Shown piece by piece: positions 1-7,787 of a stretch of DNA of 36,808 nt. The notes under the pieces were generated by a model that worked only from the letters and a program-made list of their open reading frames with translations, searched no databases and was not told the DNA's origin. This stretch comes from Clostridiales bacterium. Its GTDB lineage: Bacteria > Bacillota > Clostridia > Oscillospirales > CAG-272. Within the stretch, counting starts at the first letter, position 1; every line of letters begins with the position of its first letter. Position numbers and translations under genes: made by a program. The stretch lies in the NCBI GenBank assembly GCA_012800735.1, contig JAAZIU010000042.1:1-36808 (forward strand), written 5' to 3'.

Positions 1-102
1 AAGCTGGTAAGGTCACTCATAGACTATGAGTTTGATAGGTCGGATGTGTAAGCACAGTAATGTGTTCAGCTTACCGATACTAATAGACCGAGGGCTTGAA
101 CC
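1..102 (+). rRNA. 23S ribosomal RNA, 3' end (partial)
   Basis: This is the last ~100 nt of large-subunit rRNA. It is recognised by the conserved 3'-terminal segment around 76-100, which reads like ACTAATAGACCGAGGGCTTG in other Bacillota, preceded by the helix containing GTGTAAGC. The 5' part of the gene lies outside the window. The exact mature 3' end is an estimate. CTTGAA at 95-100 can pair with TTCAAG at 109-114, which may belong to the processing stem. No 5S rRNA or tRNA follows before the terminator at 181-212. Confidence 0.93.
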
Positions 103-180
103 TTCATTTCAAGTCGCTTAATCTTCAGGCTGTCACAATCTTTTGACTTTCTTTCTTCGGTTTTCTATGGATGTTGGCTC

Positions 181-212
181 TCCCTATTCCTTAAGGAATA
201 GGGATTTTTTTT
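181..212 (+). terminator. Rho-independent terminator of the rRNA operon
   Basis: A perfect 24-nt palindrome (181-204, arms TCCCTATTCC and GGAATAGGGA around TTAA) is followed directly by eight T residues. It lies about 80 nt after the 23S end and would stop rRNA transcription before queT. The 103-180 spacer holds nothing else I can recognise. Confidence 0.9.
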
Positions 213-264
213 ATTTAAAGACGGCAGATAAATATAAAATTTTAACAGAATTAACACTCAATGC

Positions 265-293
265 TTGATTTATATGCAAGAAGAGTTTATAAT
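265..293 (+). promoter_or_regulatory. Sigma-A-type promoter for queT and downstream genes
   Basis: TTGATT (265-270) and TATAAT (288-293) are separated by 17 nt, giving a predicted start of transcription near 300. The leader before the queT start codon at 319 would then be under 20 nt, too short for a preQ1 riboswitch. Confidence 0.8.
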
Positions 294-318
294 AAGATAG
301 ATATAAATAGGTGTGATT

Positions 319-831
319 ATGAAAGATTATTATTCTGATAAAAAAATAGCATATATTTCAAAGGCAGGTCTCATTGCCGCGCTTTACGCCGCAATAACAC
401 TGATATTTGCTCCGATTTCTTTCGGCGCTGTGCAATTCAGAATTTCCGAGGTAATGACGGTTCTTCCGTTTTTCTTCCCGGAAGCGATACCGGGACTGTT
501 TATCGGCTGCATTATTTCAAACCTGCTTTCCTCGAATATCGTCGTGCTTGACGTGATATTCGGTTCGCTTGCAACTTTGCTTGCCGCAATATGCACTTAT
601 AAAATCAAGGTAAAGTGGTTGGCTCCGCTGCCGCCGATTATCTTCAATGCCATTATTATAGGCGTTGTTATTACTGTTTCATCTGTTGGAGAAAATGGTT
701 TTGCAGCGGCTTTTATTGCGAATATGCTTTCTGTCGGTGCCGGTGAGCTTGTGGTTGCTTACGGCTTGGGCATTCCGCTTATGATTGCCGTTGAACGTAT
801 AGGGAATTTTCGAAAAAAAGCAATAGAATAG
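319..831 (+). CDS. queT: QueT-family transporter (ECF S component for queuosine precursors)
   Basis: A 170-residue hydrophobic protein with about five to six membrane segments. It matches the QueT family in its N-terminal ALYAAITLI helix, the FGAVQFRISE stretch (about residues 34-43), the FPEAIPGL turn and a C-terminal GELVVAYGLG helix. Proteins of this family bind queuosine precursors in the membrane and work with a shared ECF energising module, none of which is encoded nearby. I chose ATG 319 over GTG 313 because AGGTG at 309-313 sits at ribosome-binding distance and overlaps the GTG. Substrate is inferred from the family; in-frame alternatives change only two residues. It is first in a long rightward gene run and 14 bases from galU. 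Confidence 0.85.
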   Translation: MKDYYSDKKIAYISKAGLIAALYAAITLIFAPISFGAVQFRISEVMTVLPFFFPEAIPGLFIGCIISNLLSSNIVVLDVIFGSLATLLAAICTYKIKVKWLAPLPPIIFNAIIIGVVITVSSVGENGFAAAFIANMLSVGAGELVVAYGLGIPLMIAVERIGNFRKKAIE

Positions 832-845
832 TCGGAGGAAGAAAA

Positions 846-1739
846 ATGTCTGCTGTAACTTCCAAGAATAAAAAGATCACAAAAGCCGTTATTCCGGCAG
901 CTGGCCTCGGAACCCGCATGCTTCCCATTTCACGCGCGGTGCCCAAGGAAATGCTTCCAATTGTCGATAAACCTGCCATATCTTACCTTGTAGAAGAATG
1001 CGCGGCAAGCGGAATTAAAGACATACTGATTATAACCGGCCGCAGCAAGACAATGATGGAGGATTATTTTGATTATTCTCTTGAATACGAAGCAAAGCTC
1101 AAGGAATCAGGACGAGAAGACGAAATCCCTGAGTTGAGACGTATTGCCGATCTCTGCAATATACACTATATAAGACAGCTCGAAACTAAAGGCCTTGGCC
1201 ACGCAATTACTTTTGCGCATACCTTTGTAGGGGACGATCCTTTCGTCGTGCTTTACGGCGATGATATTATCTTTTCAGAGAAACCGGTAGTAAAGCAGAT
1301 TATTGAAGCTTATGAAAAATATAACCTGCCGACAGTTGGGGTAAAAGAAGTTCCCGTTGAGCTGGTAATGAAATACGACTCTCTCAAAGTTCATCAGCTT
1401 GAAGAGAAAATATATAAAGTCGAAACGATGATTGAAAAACCGAGAATAGATCAAATTTACTCGCATTTTTCAATACTCGGACGTGTTCTTCTGACAAGCG
1501 AAATATTTGATATTCTTTACGATCTTCCCCCAGGTGCCGGCGGCGAAATTCAGCTGACTGACGCTATGAAAATAATGGCAGAAACCATCGGAATGATTGC
1601 TGTTGATTTTGAAGGTACCAGGTACGATTTGGGGTCAAAAATAGGATTTTTAAAGGTAAACACAGAACAGGCGACAAAAAATCCCGAATTGGGCAGCGAG
1701 TTTCGGGAATACCTCAAAGAGTTTGTTAAAACGCTTTGA
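846..1739 (+). CDS. galU: UTP-glucose-1-phosphate uridylyltransferase
   Basis: This cytosolic nucleotidyltransferase makes UDP-glucose from UTP and glucose 1-phosphate, feeding glycolipid, capsule and cell-wall polysaccharide synthesis. The 297-residue length is normal for bacterial GalU. Visible motifs: the nucleotide loop GLGTR (residues 20-24) with PKEMLP (33-38), KGLGHA (115-120), YGDD (137-140), IEKP (196-199), GEIQLTDA (233-240) and GTRYDLG (257-263). A GGAGGA ribosome-binding site lies just upstream of ATG 846. It follows queT closely, and the last bases overlap the region used by the next gene for its alternative start, which suggests co-transcription. Confidence 0.95.
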   Translation: MSAVTSKNKKITKAVIPAAGLGTRMLPISRAVPKEMLPIVDKPAISYLVEECAASGIKDILIITGRSKTMMEDYFDYSLEYEAKLKESGREDEIPELRRIADLCNIHYIRQLETKGLGHAITFAHTFVGDDPFVVLYGDDIIFSEKPVVKQIIEAYEKYNLPTVGVKEVPVELVMKYDSLKVHQLEEKIYKVETMIEKPRIDQIYSHFSILGRVLLTSEIFDILYDLPPGAGGEIQLTDAMKIMAETIGMIAVDFEGTRYDLGSKIGFLKVNTEQATKNPELGSEFREYLKEFVKTL

Positions 1740-1753
1740 TTGTGGAGAATATT

Positions 1754-2242
1754 ATGAACCGCGTTTCTAAAACTAATTACTACCTTAATATAGCCCAGAC
1801 AGTTGCCGAGAGAAGTACCTGTTTGCGCAAGCATTACGGCGCTATAATCGTAAAAAATGATTCGATTATCTCAACCGGCTACAATGGCGCGCCGCGCGGT
1901 CGTCAAAATTGTTGTGATCTCGGTTTTTGTCAGCGTCAGAAGCTTAATATCCCTCGCGGTGAAAGATATGAACTTTGTCGATCGGTTCACGCTGAAGCCA
2001 ACGCGATTATTTCCGCTTCACGCGAGGAAATGCTCGGTGCAACGCTATATATGGCTTGCACCGATCCTGAAAGTCGTGATATTATAGGCGGTACAACCAG
2101 CTGTGGAATGTGTAAGCGTCTTATTATAAACGCGGGAATAAAAGAAGTAATAGTCCGGGAAACCTTTGACAGCTATACTGTTTATGAGGTTAAAGACTGG
2201 ATAGAAGATGACGATAGCTTAAGCGGCGTCTTTGGTTATTAG
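1754..2242 (+). CDS. Deoxycytidylate (dCMP) deaminase
   Basis: A zinc-dependent deaminase of the cytidine/deoxycytidylate family, expected to convert dCMP to dUMP for dTTP synthesis; comEB is the Bacillus name for the homologue. Zinc and catalytic residues are visible: HAE (residues 79-81, inside SVHAEANAI) and the two-cysteine motif SCGMC (C117 and C120). The usual proline before the first cysteine is Ser here. I placed the start at ATG 1754 because GGAG at 1744-1747 is six bases upstream; a TTG at 1736 in the same frame would add six residues and overlap galU. Extra cysteines near residues 53-59 are common in dCMP deaminases, where they help bind a second zinc. Confidence 0.88.
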   Translation: MNRVSKTNYYLNIAQTVAERSTCLRKHYGAIIVKNDSIISTGYNGAPRGRQNCCDLGFCQRQKLNIPRGERYELCRSVHAEANAIISASREEMLGATLYMACTDPESRDIIGGTTSCGMCKRLIINAGIKEVIVRETFDSYTVYEVKDWIEDDDSLSGVFGY

Positions 2243-2243
2243 T

Positions 2244-2882
2244 ATGAAAAAAGCCCTGTTATCATTGATTCTGTTGCTGTTTTTATTATCAGGCTGCGGA
2301 AATCTCATAAAAATATCATATATAGACGGAAAATATATAGACAAAAAGAACAATATTTCATATATTCCGGCGACGGTCAGCTATGAGCCTGTTAGTGTCG
2401 GCGATGAATACGCAATTTATGATAAAAGAGTGCTTTATACTATTCCGGGTATGGATCCAAAGCAGTGGCTAACCGAAGAGTTTGAGGGAATAGGTTCATT
2501 ATATTACTCGGATACGATTACACCGCCAAAGCTTGAAGATTTCGGCGCAAACCTGATTTATATCTGTATCGAAGATAATATCATAATGAAGGTTAACGAA
2601 ATTAACGACCAGGAAAAGGTAACGGATATTGTCAACGCCTTTATAAGCGGTGAAGAAGCCGAACTTCCTCCGGACGGAAGCAATGTCTATCACCTTAAGT
2701 TTTTATCGCCCGACTGGCCCTCTCTTTACTATGATATTTTATATGTCGAATACGACAGTGAACACAATTATCTCTATGACCGCGGCACAAAGCATTGCGT
2801 CGATATAGGTCGGCTGTTAAAAGATGTGCTGCCCTCAGACGAAGATATTCAAACAGAAGGCGGTGCTTTATTAAATGCCTGA
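2244..2882 (+). CDS. Putative lipoprotein of unknown function
   Basis: A 212-residue protein with a clear lipoprotein signal: MKK, a hydrophobic core, and lipobox LSGC at residues 15-18. It should be lipidated at C18 and held on the outer face of the membrane. The mature part is acidic, rich in Tyr and Asp, and has no domain I recognise. The ATG at 2244 starts just after the stop of the dCMP deaminase; a TTG at 2232 in the same frame would precede the signal peptide and is less likely. No strong ribosome-binding site is visible, so translation may be coupled to the gene before. Its end overlaps the longest form of the next gene by 8 bases. Confidence 0.75.
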   Translation: MKKALLSLILLLFLLSGCGNLIKISYIDGKYIDKKNNISYIPATVSYEPVSVGDEYAIYDKRVLYTIPGMDPKQWLTEEFEGIGSLYYSDTITPPKLEDFGANLIYICIEDNIIMKVNEINDQEKVTDIVNAFISGEEAELPPDGSNVYHLKFLSPDWPSLYYDILYVEYDSEHNYLYDRGTKHCVDIGRLLKDVLPSDEDIQTEGGALLNA

Positions 2883-3372
2883 ATACGGCGGTTCTGTGAA
2901 CCCAAGAGCTGTATTTTCTGACAAGTTAATGACTCAGAAGACATTTATGTCCCAGCGAGAGATATGCTTTGTAAGTCGTTACGATCGCGTCAGAGGTCCG
3001 ATTTGCGCAGCGGTATTTAATTATCTTGCTTCAAAAATGGAAATAAAAGCGGTTTCCGCCGGAATAGACGCAACCGCCGGTTTTCCTGTCGACACGCTGA
3101 CTTCTCAAGCGCTGAAAGAGCGCGGTATGTTACCAAAAGAGCGAATTTTGCTTACCGAGCGCTTTGATAAGCGTCATGCAGGAGCATATGAGCGTCTGAT
3201 AGGCGTTGACAATGATATTACAATGAGAGTTATGTCTTCATGTCCGTCATTCGCGCTGAAGCTTTCGTCAATGGCGCAAGATGTTCTGCCGCCGAAAAGA
3301 TATGAGTTGTCTGAATATTTTGTTGTGATTGATAGGGTTCAATCTTTACTTAAAATGATGTTCGTATTTTGA
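2875..3372 (+). CDS. Degenerate low-molecular-weight protein phosphatase-like protein
   Basis: The fold signature is that of low-molecular-weight tyrosine/arginine phosphatases: ICFV, then a phosphate loop followed by GP and AVFNYLAS, then AVSAGIDATAGFPVD (about residues 59-73). Catalysis appears lost. The nucleophile of the C-x5-R loop is Ser34 (S-R-Y-D-R-V-R, Arg40 kept), and the general-acid Asp of the C-terminal DP motif is replaced in VLPPKRY (137-143). The protein is 165 residues from ATG 2875, which overlaps the lipoprotein gene. ATG 2947 (MSQREICFVS) matches the usual N-terminus of the family better, and neither start has a strong ribosome-binding site. In Bacillus the related arginine phosphatase gene ywlE lies near the t6A gene ywlC, so closeness to tsaD fits that origin. 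Family membership is inferred from motifs only. Confidence 0.65.
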   Translation: MPEYGGSVNPRAVFSDKLMTQKTFMSQREICFVSRYDRVRGPICAAVFNYLASKMEIKAVSAGIDATAGFPVDTLTSQALKERGMLPKERILLTERFDKRHAGAYERLIGVDNDITMRVMSSCPSFALKLSSMAQDVLPPKRYELSEYFVVIDRVQSLLKMMFVF

Positions 3373-3845
3373 TGGAATTTGAAATCATACGCCTTTCGGT
3401 TAAGGACATTCCTTTTGTCGTAGAAATTGAAAAGAAATGTTTCTCATCCCCCTGGTCGGAGAGATCATTTAAAGTTTCGTTTAATTGCCGGACTGCCTTC
3501 TGGTTTGGCGCGGTTAGCGGGGGAATGTTGATAGGTTTTTGCGGGGCATATATAGTACCCCCGGAAGGGGAAATAATTAATATCGCGGTAGACCCGCAAT
3601 TCAGGCGAAAAGGTGTCGGTGAAGCTATGCTTCAAAAAATGTTGGATAGTTGCTGTGAGATTGCTCATATATGGTTCCTCGATGTAAGGGAATCAAATGT
3701 TGCGGCGCAGGCGCTTTATAAAAAAACAGGATTCAATGTTGCGGCAAAACGCCGAGATTATTACAGCGAGCCACCGGAAGACGCGTTTGTGATGAAATTG
3801 GATTTAAATAACAGGAGACTTTACGATGCTGATCCTTTCATTTGA
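3372..3845 (+). CDS. rimI: GNAT N-acetyltransferase, RimI type
   Basis: A 157-residue GNAT acetyltransferase. RimI acetylates the N-terminal alanine of ribosomal protein S18 in E. coli; homologues beside tsaD are usually named RimI. The acetyl-CoA loop VDPQFRRKGVG (residues 73-83) and the RESNVAAQALYKKTGF block (106-121, Tyr116) are both present, as is the N-terminal CFSSPWSE segment typical of RimI. The position of the catalytic Glu in the usual LEVR motif is Asp104 (LDVR). The ATG at 3372 overlaps the preceding stop codon (TGATG), so translation is probably coupled. The last 20 bases overlap tsaD. The true substrate is not shown by the sequence. Confidence 0.85.
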   Translation: MEFEIIRLSVKDIPFVVEIEKKCFSSPWSERSFKVSFNCRTAFWFGAVSGGMLIGFCGAYIVPPEGEIINIAVDPQFRRKGVGEAMLQKMLDSCCEIAHIWFLDVRESNVAAQALYKKTGFNVAAKRRDYYSEPPEDAFVMKLDLNNRRLYDADPFI

Positions 3846-4827
3846 AAGCTCATGCGACGAAACTTCATGCGCCGTCGTAGATATGTCCGATGAAAGCCGC
3901 GTCATAAGATCAAATATAATCGCTTCCCAGATATCTATACACGCTTTATACGGCGGTGTCGTCCCGGAAATCGCCAGCCGCGCGCACTGCGAGGCAATAT
4001 CAAGTATAACCGATCAGGCTTTGGATAAAGCCAATATCACTCTTGATGAAATAGATGCGGTTGCGGTTACATATACGCCCGGGCTGGTCGGAGCTTTACT
4101 TGTCGGGGTAAACTTCGCAAAAGCGCTTGCTTATTCAGTCGGAAAGCCGCTTGTCGGCGTAGATCATATAAAAGGGCATGTAGCCGCAAGCTATTTTTTA
4201 ACACCTGCGCCTAAACCTCCTTTTTTGGCATTTGTCGCCTCCGGCGGTCATACATCGCTAATTGATGTAAAGAGCTATACCGATTTTGATACGATAGGAC
4301 GCACCAGAGACGACGCCATGGGAGAGGCTTTTGACAAAGTTGCTCGAGTTATCGGTCTCGGATATCCCGGCGGCGCTGAAATGGATAAGCTGGCTTCGGT
4401 CGGAGATCCGAAAGCAATTAAGTTTCCATCTCCGGCGATACCCGATGATTCTCTTGATTTCAGTTTCAGCGGGCTTAAAACCGCGGTAATAAATCATGTT
4501 AACACTCTTAAAATGAAAGAACTGTCCTATAATAAGGCAGATATTGCCGCGTCTTTCACATATGCTATAACTAATTCAGTAATTAATAAACTTTCGTCGG
4601 CAGTCGAGAGAACTAGACGAATCAAACTTGTCGCAGCGGGAGGAGTATCAGCAAATTCGCATCTTCGCGCTTCCCTTAAAGCGTTTTCAATAAGAAATAA
4701 TATCAGTCTGTATCTACCTGATTTGTCACTTTGCGGCGATAATGCCGCCATGATCGGCGCGCAGGCGTATTATGAGTATAAAGCCGGTAAAATAGCCGAC
4801 CTTAGGCTAAATGCCGTTGTCAATTAA
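3826..4827 (+). CDS. tsaD: tRNA N6-threonylcarbamoyladenosine (t6A37) synthase subunit TsaD
   Basis: TsaD transfers the threonylcarbamoyl group to A37 of ANN-decoding tRNAs, together with TsaB and TsaE and using TsaC product. The 333-residue length is typical. The metal-binding HIKGH motif (His114, His118) and the distal Asp305 in CGDNAAMIG are present, along with the N-terminal ESSCDET, the nucleotide-binding SGGHT (139-143), FDKVAR (169-174) and AAGGVSANS (270-278). AGGAG near 3812 precedes ATG 3826. The neighbouring rimI matches the common rimI-tsaD pairing, but tsaB and tsaE, which often precede them, are absent from this window. Confidence 0.96.
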   Translation: MLILSFESSCDETSCAVVDMSDESRVIRSNIIASQISIHALYGGVVPEIASRAHCEAISSITDQALDKANITLDEIDAVAVTYTPGLVGALLVGVNFAKALAYSVGKPLVGVDHIKGHVAASYFLTPAPKPPFLAFVASGGHTSLIDVKSYTDFDTIGRTRDDAMGEAFDKVARVIGLGYPGGAEMDKLASVGDPKAIKFPSPAIPDDSLDFSFSGLKTAVINHVNTLKMKELSYNKADIAASFTYAITNSVINKLSSAVERTRRIKLVAAGGVSANSHLRASLKAFSIRNNISLYLPDLSLCGDNAAMIGAQAYYEYKAGKIADLRLNAVVN

Positions 4828-4864
4828 ATTGTATAAAAAATATAAATAAAAGAGGTATACTAAT

Positions 4865-6037
4865 ATGACCCCTGATTTTGATTCCATTCTAAACTCCGCA
4901 GCGGAAAAATACAAGAAGGTACTTAAAGCTCAGCTTGAGCGCAATGAGAAAATCAAAGCCGAAGGCGACTTTATAGATTATAAGGCGCTTGATAAGCTTG
5001 TTATAGGCATATGCGGCGGGGACGGAATCGGTTCGATTATATCGAAAGCCGCAGGAGATGTTCTCGAGTTTCTACTCTCGGAAGAAATCAAAGAAGGTAA
5101 AATCGAACTGCGCTATATCGAAGGTCTTACAATAGAAAACCGCGCCGCGCAGAATAAGGCTATCCCGGACGATGTAATGGACGAGCTTTATAAGTGTCCG
5201 GTTATACTTAAAGGACCGACTACCACTCCTCGCGCCGGCGACCCTTGGCCTAATATCGAAAGCGCCAATGTTGCGATGAGAAAGAAGCTGGATCTTTTTG
5301 CCAATGTCCGTCCGGTAAAAATACCGCGGGAAGGAATCGACTGGACCTTTTTCCGTGAAAACACCGAAGGAGCTTATGCTGTCGGCTCACAGGGCTTCGA
5401 TGTTACCGAAGATCTTGCCAACGACTTTACCATAACCACTACAGAAGGCACAAGGCGGATAGCTCGTCTCGCTTATGAATATGCGCGTCAGCACGGCAAA
5501 ACACGTGTTTCGATAGTTACCAAAGCTAATGTAATAAAGACAACCGACGGGAAATTCCTTCGCATCTGCCAGGAAATAGGCGCTGAATATCCGGAAATCA
5601 AAACAGATGACTGGTATATCGATATAATGACAGCCAAGCTGATAGACGAAAAGCGCCGCGGCGATTTCCAGGTCATGGTGCTTCCCAATCTTTACGGAGA
5701 TATTATTACCGATGAGGCAGCTGAAATGCAGGGCGGTGTCGGAACAGCCGGTTCTGCAAATGTCGGTAAAAAATACGCAATGTTTGAAGCTATACACGGT
5801 TCGGCTCCGCGTATGATCGAAGAGGGAAGAGGTAAGTACGCCGACCCCAGCTCGATGCTTCGCGCCACGGTAATGCTTCTTTCACATATTGGTCGTGATA
5901 AAGAAGCCGACAGGCTTGAAAAAGCGCTTGACTTCTGTATGTACGAAGACAAGAAGCATATTATCACCGGCAGAGCGACCGGTGCTACCTGCAGCGAGTT
6001 TGCAGAATATGTAATGCAGACACTTACCGATTTATAA
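4865..6037 (+). CDS. Isocitrate/isopropylmalate dehydrogenase family protein, probably isocitrate dehydrogenase
   Basis: A 390-residue decarboxylating dehydrogenase of the beta-decarboxylating family. Substrate-site motifs are SANVAMRKKLDLFANVRPV (residues 133-151), FRENTEG (163-169), Lys220, NLYGDIITDEAA (275-286) and EAIHGSAPR (308-316). The Ser followed by Asn in the phosphate-loop region and the overall pattern favour isocitrate over isopropylmalate, and no leu genes are nearby. The residues after HGSAP are Arg-Met instead of the Lys-Tyr pair that binds the NADP phosphate in E. coli Icd. Coenzyme choice is therefore uncertain and NAD use is possible. It has an AGAGG ribosome-binding site upstream and lies 14 bases before rex, a gene for an NADH sensor. 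Confidence 0.82.
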   Translation: MTPDFDSILNSAAEKYKKVLKAQLERNEKIKAEGDFIDYKALDKLVIGICGGDGIGSIISKAAGDVLEFLLSEEIKEGKIELRYIEGLTIENRAAQNKAIPDDVMDELYKCPVILKGPTTTPRAGDPWPNIESANVAMRKKLDLFANVRPVKIPREGIDWTFFRENTEGAYAVGSQGFDVTEDLANDFTITTTEGTRRIARLAYEYARQHGKTRVSIVTKANVIKTTDGKFLRICQEIGAEYPEIKTDDWYIDIMTAKLIDEKRRGDFQVMVLPNLYGDIITDEAAEMQGGVGTAGSANVGKKYAMFEAIHGSAPRMIEEGRGKYADPSSMLRATVMLLSHIGRDKEADRLEKALDFCMYEDKKHIITGRATGATCSEFAEYVMQTLTDL

Positions 6038-6051
6038 TACGGTTTTAATGT

Positions 6052-6735
6052 ATGGATACCCGTCTGCCGACATCTTCCGACGATAGTATGCTCAGCGCAG
6101 AAGATAAGGAAAAAACGATTCCCGCAGCGCTTTTATCTCGTCTGCCTCAATATTATATCTGTCTTAAGGACTTAGTAAACCGTGACATTATGAGGGTCAG
6201 TTCCCGCGAGCTCTCAAAAGCGCTTGATATAACCGATTCACAGGTTCGTCAGGATTTTGCTCGTATTGGAGATTACGGACGTCAGGGATACGGGTATAGT
6301 GTTCGGGAGCTGATAATCGGTGTTTCGGATATACTCGGAATAACCGATGAATTTAGCGCCGTAATAATCGGAGCCAATGTTTTGGGACTGGCAATAGCCT
6401 CCGATTCGCTCTTTTCCCGCCACGGAGTCCTGCTCAAAGGAATATTCAACTTTGACGGAACACTTGTCGGGCAGCGTGTCGGGAACACAAAAGTTTATCC
6501 TTTGGATGAGCTGATTCCCTTTATTGTAAAAGAAAAAGTTGATATTGCGGTGCTTACGACCACTGAAGGCTACGACCCGTCAGAGCTCATAGATAACGGC
6601 TCTCTCAGGGGAATATGGAATTTCACCAACCGCTTCATAGAGCGGGGAGAAAAAACCTTAGTTCACAATGTTTCTCTTGGAGATTCGCTTATGACACTCT
6701 GCTGCAAAATCAAAAGACTAAAGGAAGGAAGATAA
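6052..6735 (+). CDS. rex: Redox-sensing transcriptional repressor Rex-like protein
   Basis: Rex binds DNA when the NADH/NAD+ ratio is low and releases it when NADH binds, controlling fermentation and reductive genes. The 227-residue protein has the Rex winged helix: IPAALLSRLPQYY (residues 23-35), SSRELSKAL (50-58), QVRQDF (64-69), GRQGYGYSV (76-84). The Rossmann part follows (102-145). The family's GxGxxG NADH loop reads GANVLG (107-112), so the second glycine is Asn109, and the end of strand two is IFNFDG. C-terminal GIWNF (187-191) is conserved. No good ribosome-binding site precedes ATG 6052; ATG 6088 is an alternative that keeps the whole domain. The stop overlaps the next start (TAATG). 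Confidence 0.85.
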   Translation: MDTRLPTSSDDSMLSAEDKEKTIPAALLSRLPQYYICLKDLVNRDIMRVSSRELSKALDITDSQVRQDFARIGDYGRQGYGYSVRELIIGVSDILGITDEFSAVIIGANVLGLAIASDSLFSRHGVLLKGIFNFDGTLVGQRVGNTKVYPLDELIPFIVKEKVDIAVLTTTEGYDPSELIDNGSLRGIWNFTNRFIERGEKTLVHNVSLGDSLMTLCCKIKRLKEGR

Positions 6736-7769
6736 TGGAACTGCGAATAAATTACGGCAGCGGAACCGTTACACTTCCGGATAGTTGTCTTATCCAGTCG
6801 GATCCTTTAAAACTCTCTGTTTTAGTAAAGCTTTGCGGCATGTATAAAGGCTCCGATGTCGGATATCCTTCGCTTGATGAGCTTTGCGACGGATGGGCAA
6901 TAGAATTTGGCGCCGCGCCGGCTGAAATAAAAGCCGCGGTAGAGTTTTGGAAGGATAACGGAGTGATTTCGATTAAACGTCCTGCCGCATCGGAGGACGC
7001 ATATATCCCCCCGCCGCCTCCAAAAGAAAAGGTTATAGCACCCGACCGCCGAGCCTCGTATTCCGGCGAAGAGATGGCAAATGTCATTGAAAATACCGAA
7101 GGTTTATCGGCTGTTATTGACGAATGTCAAAATCTCCTATCCCGCGTTTTTTCACCGACAGAGGTTATGACGCTTATCGGTATGTCGGATTACCTTAAAC
7201 TGACAAACGATTATATACTGACCTTAGTCAATTACTGCATAAACGAAACTTCATCGAAGAAAGACCGTATCGGGATGAGGTATATCGAACGGACTGCCTA
7301 TAACCTTTACGACGAAGGTATATCCACTACCGAAGCTCTTGAAATGATGATAAAACAGCGTGCAGACGCTGCAGATACCGAAAAACGCTTTCGCCGCAAA
7401 CTTGGTATTGATGGCAGGGAAGCTACCAAAAAAGAGAAATCATACTTTAAAACATGGTTCCAGGACTGGGCATTCCCGTATGATGTCGTTGAGCAGGCTT
7501 ATGAGGTTACCATTGACGGGACAAGGAATCACCAAATGTCCTATGAATATATGAATAAGGTTCTGCAAAACTGGCATGACGCCGGATATCAGACACTTGA
7601 CGAAGTGATACGAGCTCTTGAGCGATATAAAACAGAAAAAGAACAAGCGGCCGAAAGCAAGACGGCAGACAAAAGAAGCTTTGATACCGACGAATTCTTT
7701 GAACTTGCGCTTAAGCGCAGCTATGAAAAAATCGAGAACAGCCGCAATGATAGCGGAAAAAATAGTTAG
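6735..7769 (+). CDS. DnaD domain protein (primosome/replication initiation)
   Basis: A 344-residue DnaD/DnaB-type protein, a Bacillota primosome factor that helps remodel origin DNA and load helicase. The N-terminal part (about 20-80) looks like the winged-helix dimerisation domain, followed by a Pro-rich linker (IPPPPPKE, 91-98). Two DnaB2/DnaD repeats follow, the first about 125-205 and the second about 232-300, the latter ending in the YEYMNKVLQNW stretch (270-280) that carries the family's Y-x3-I-x3-W type DNA-binding motif. I chose ATG 6735 because AAGGAAGGA lies just upstream and it overlaps the rex stop. The next gene encodes a helicase loader, which supports a primosome role. Confidence 0.88.
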   Translation: MELRINYGSGTVTLPDSCLIQSDPLKLSVLVKLCGMYKGSDVGYPSLDELCDGWAIEFGAAPAEIKAAVEFWKDNGVISIKRPAASEDAYIPPPPPKEKVIAPDRRASYSGEEMANVIENTEGLSAVIDECQNLLSRVFSPTEVMTLIGMSDYLKLTNDYILTLVNYCINETSSKKDRIGMRYIERTAYNLYDEGISTTEALEMMIKQRADAADTEKRFRRKLGIDGREATKKEKSYFKTWFQDWAFPYDVVEQAYEVTIDGTRNHQMSYEYMNKVLQNWHDAGYQTLDEVIRALERYKTEKEQAAESKTADKRSFDTDEFFELALKRSYEKIENSRNDSGKNS

Positions 7770-7787
7770 ATACGAAAGGCGGTCCAT

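Noticed and set aside
103..180. Possible 5S rRNA or tRNA after 23S
   Set aside because: Too short for 5S, and no cloverleaf or conserved tRNA T-loop sequence was found.
240..260. TTAACA repeated near the queT promoter as a regulator site
   Set aside because: The two copies are direct, not inverted, and lie in AT-rich sequence with no support from other sites.
6615..6734. N-terminal extension of the DnaD-like protein into rex
   Set aside because: The 40 extra residues overlap rex in another frame and do not resemble the DnaD family; ATG 6735 has a strong ribosome-binding site.
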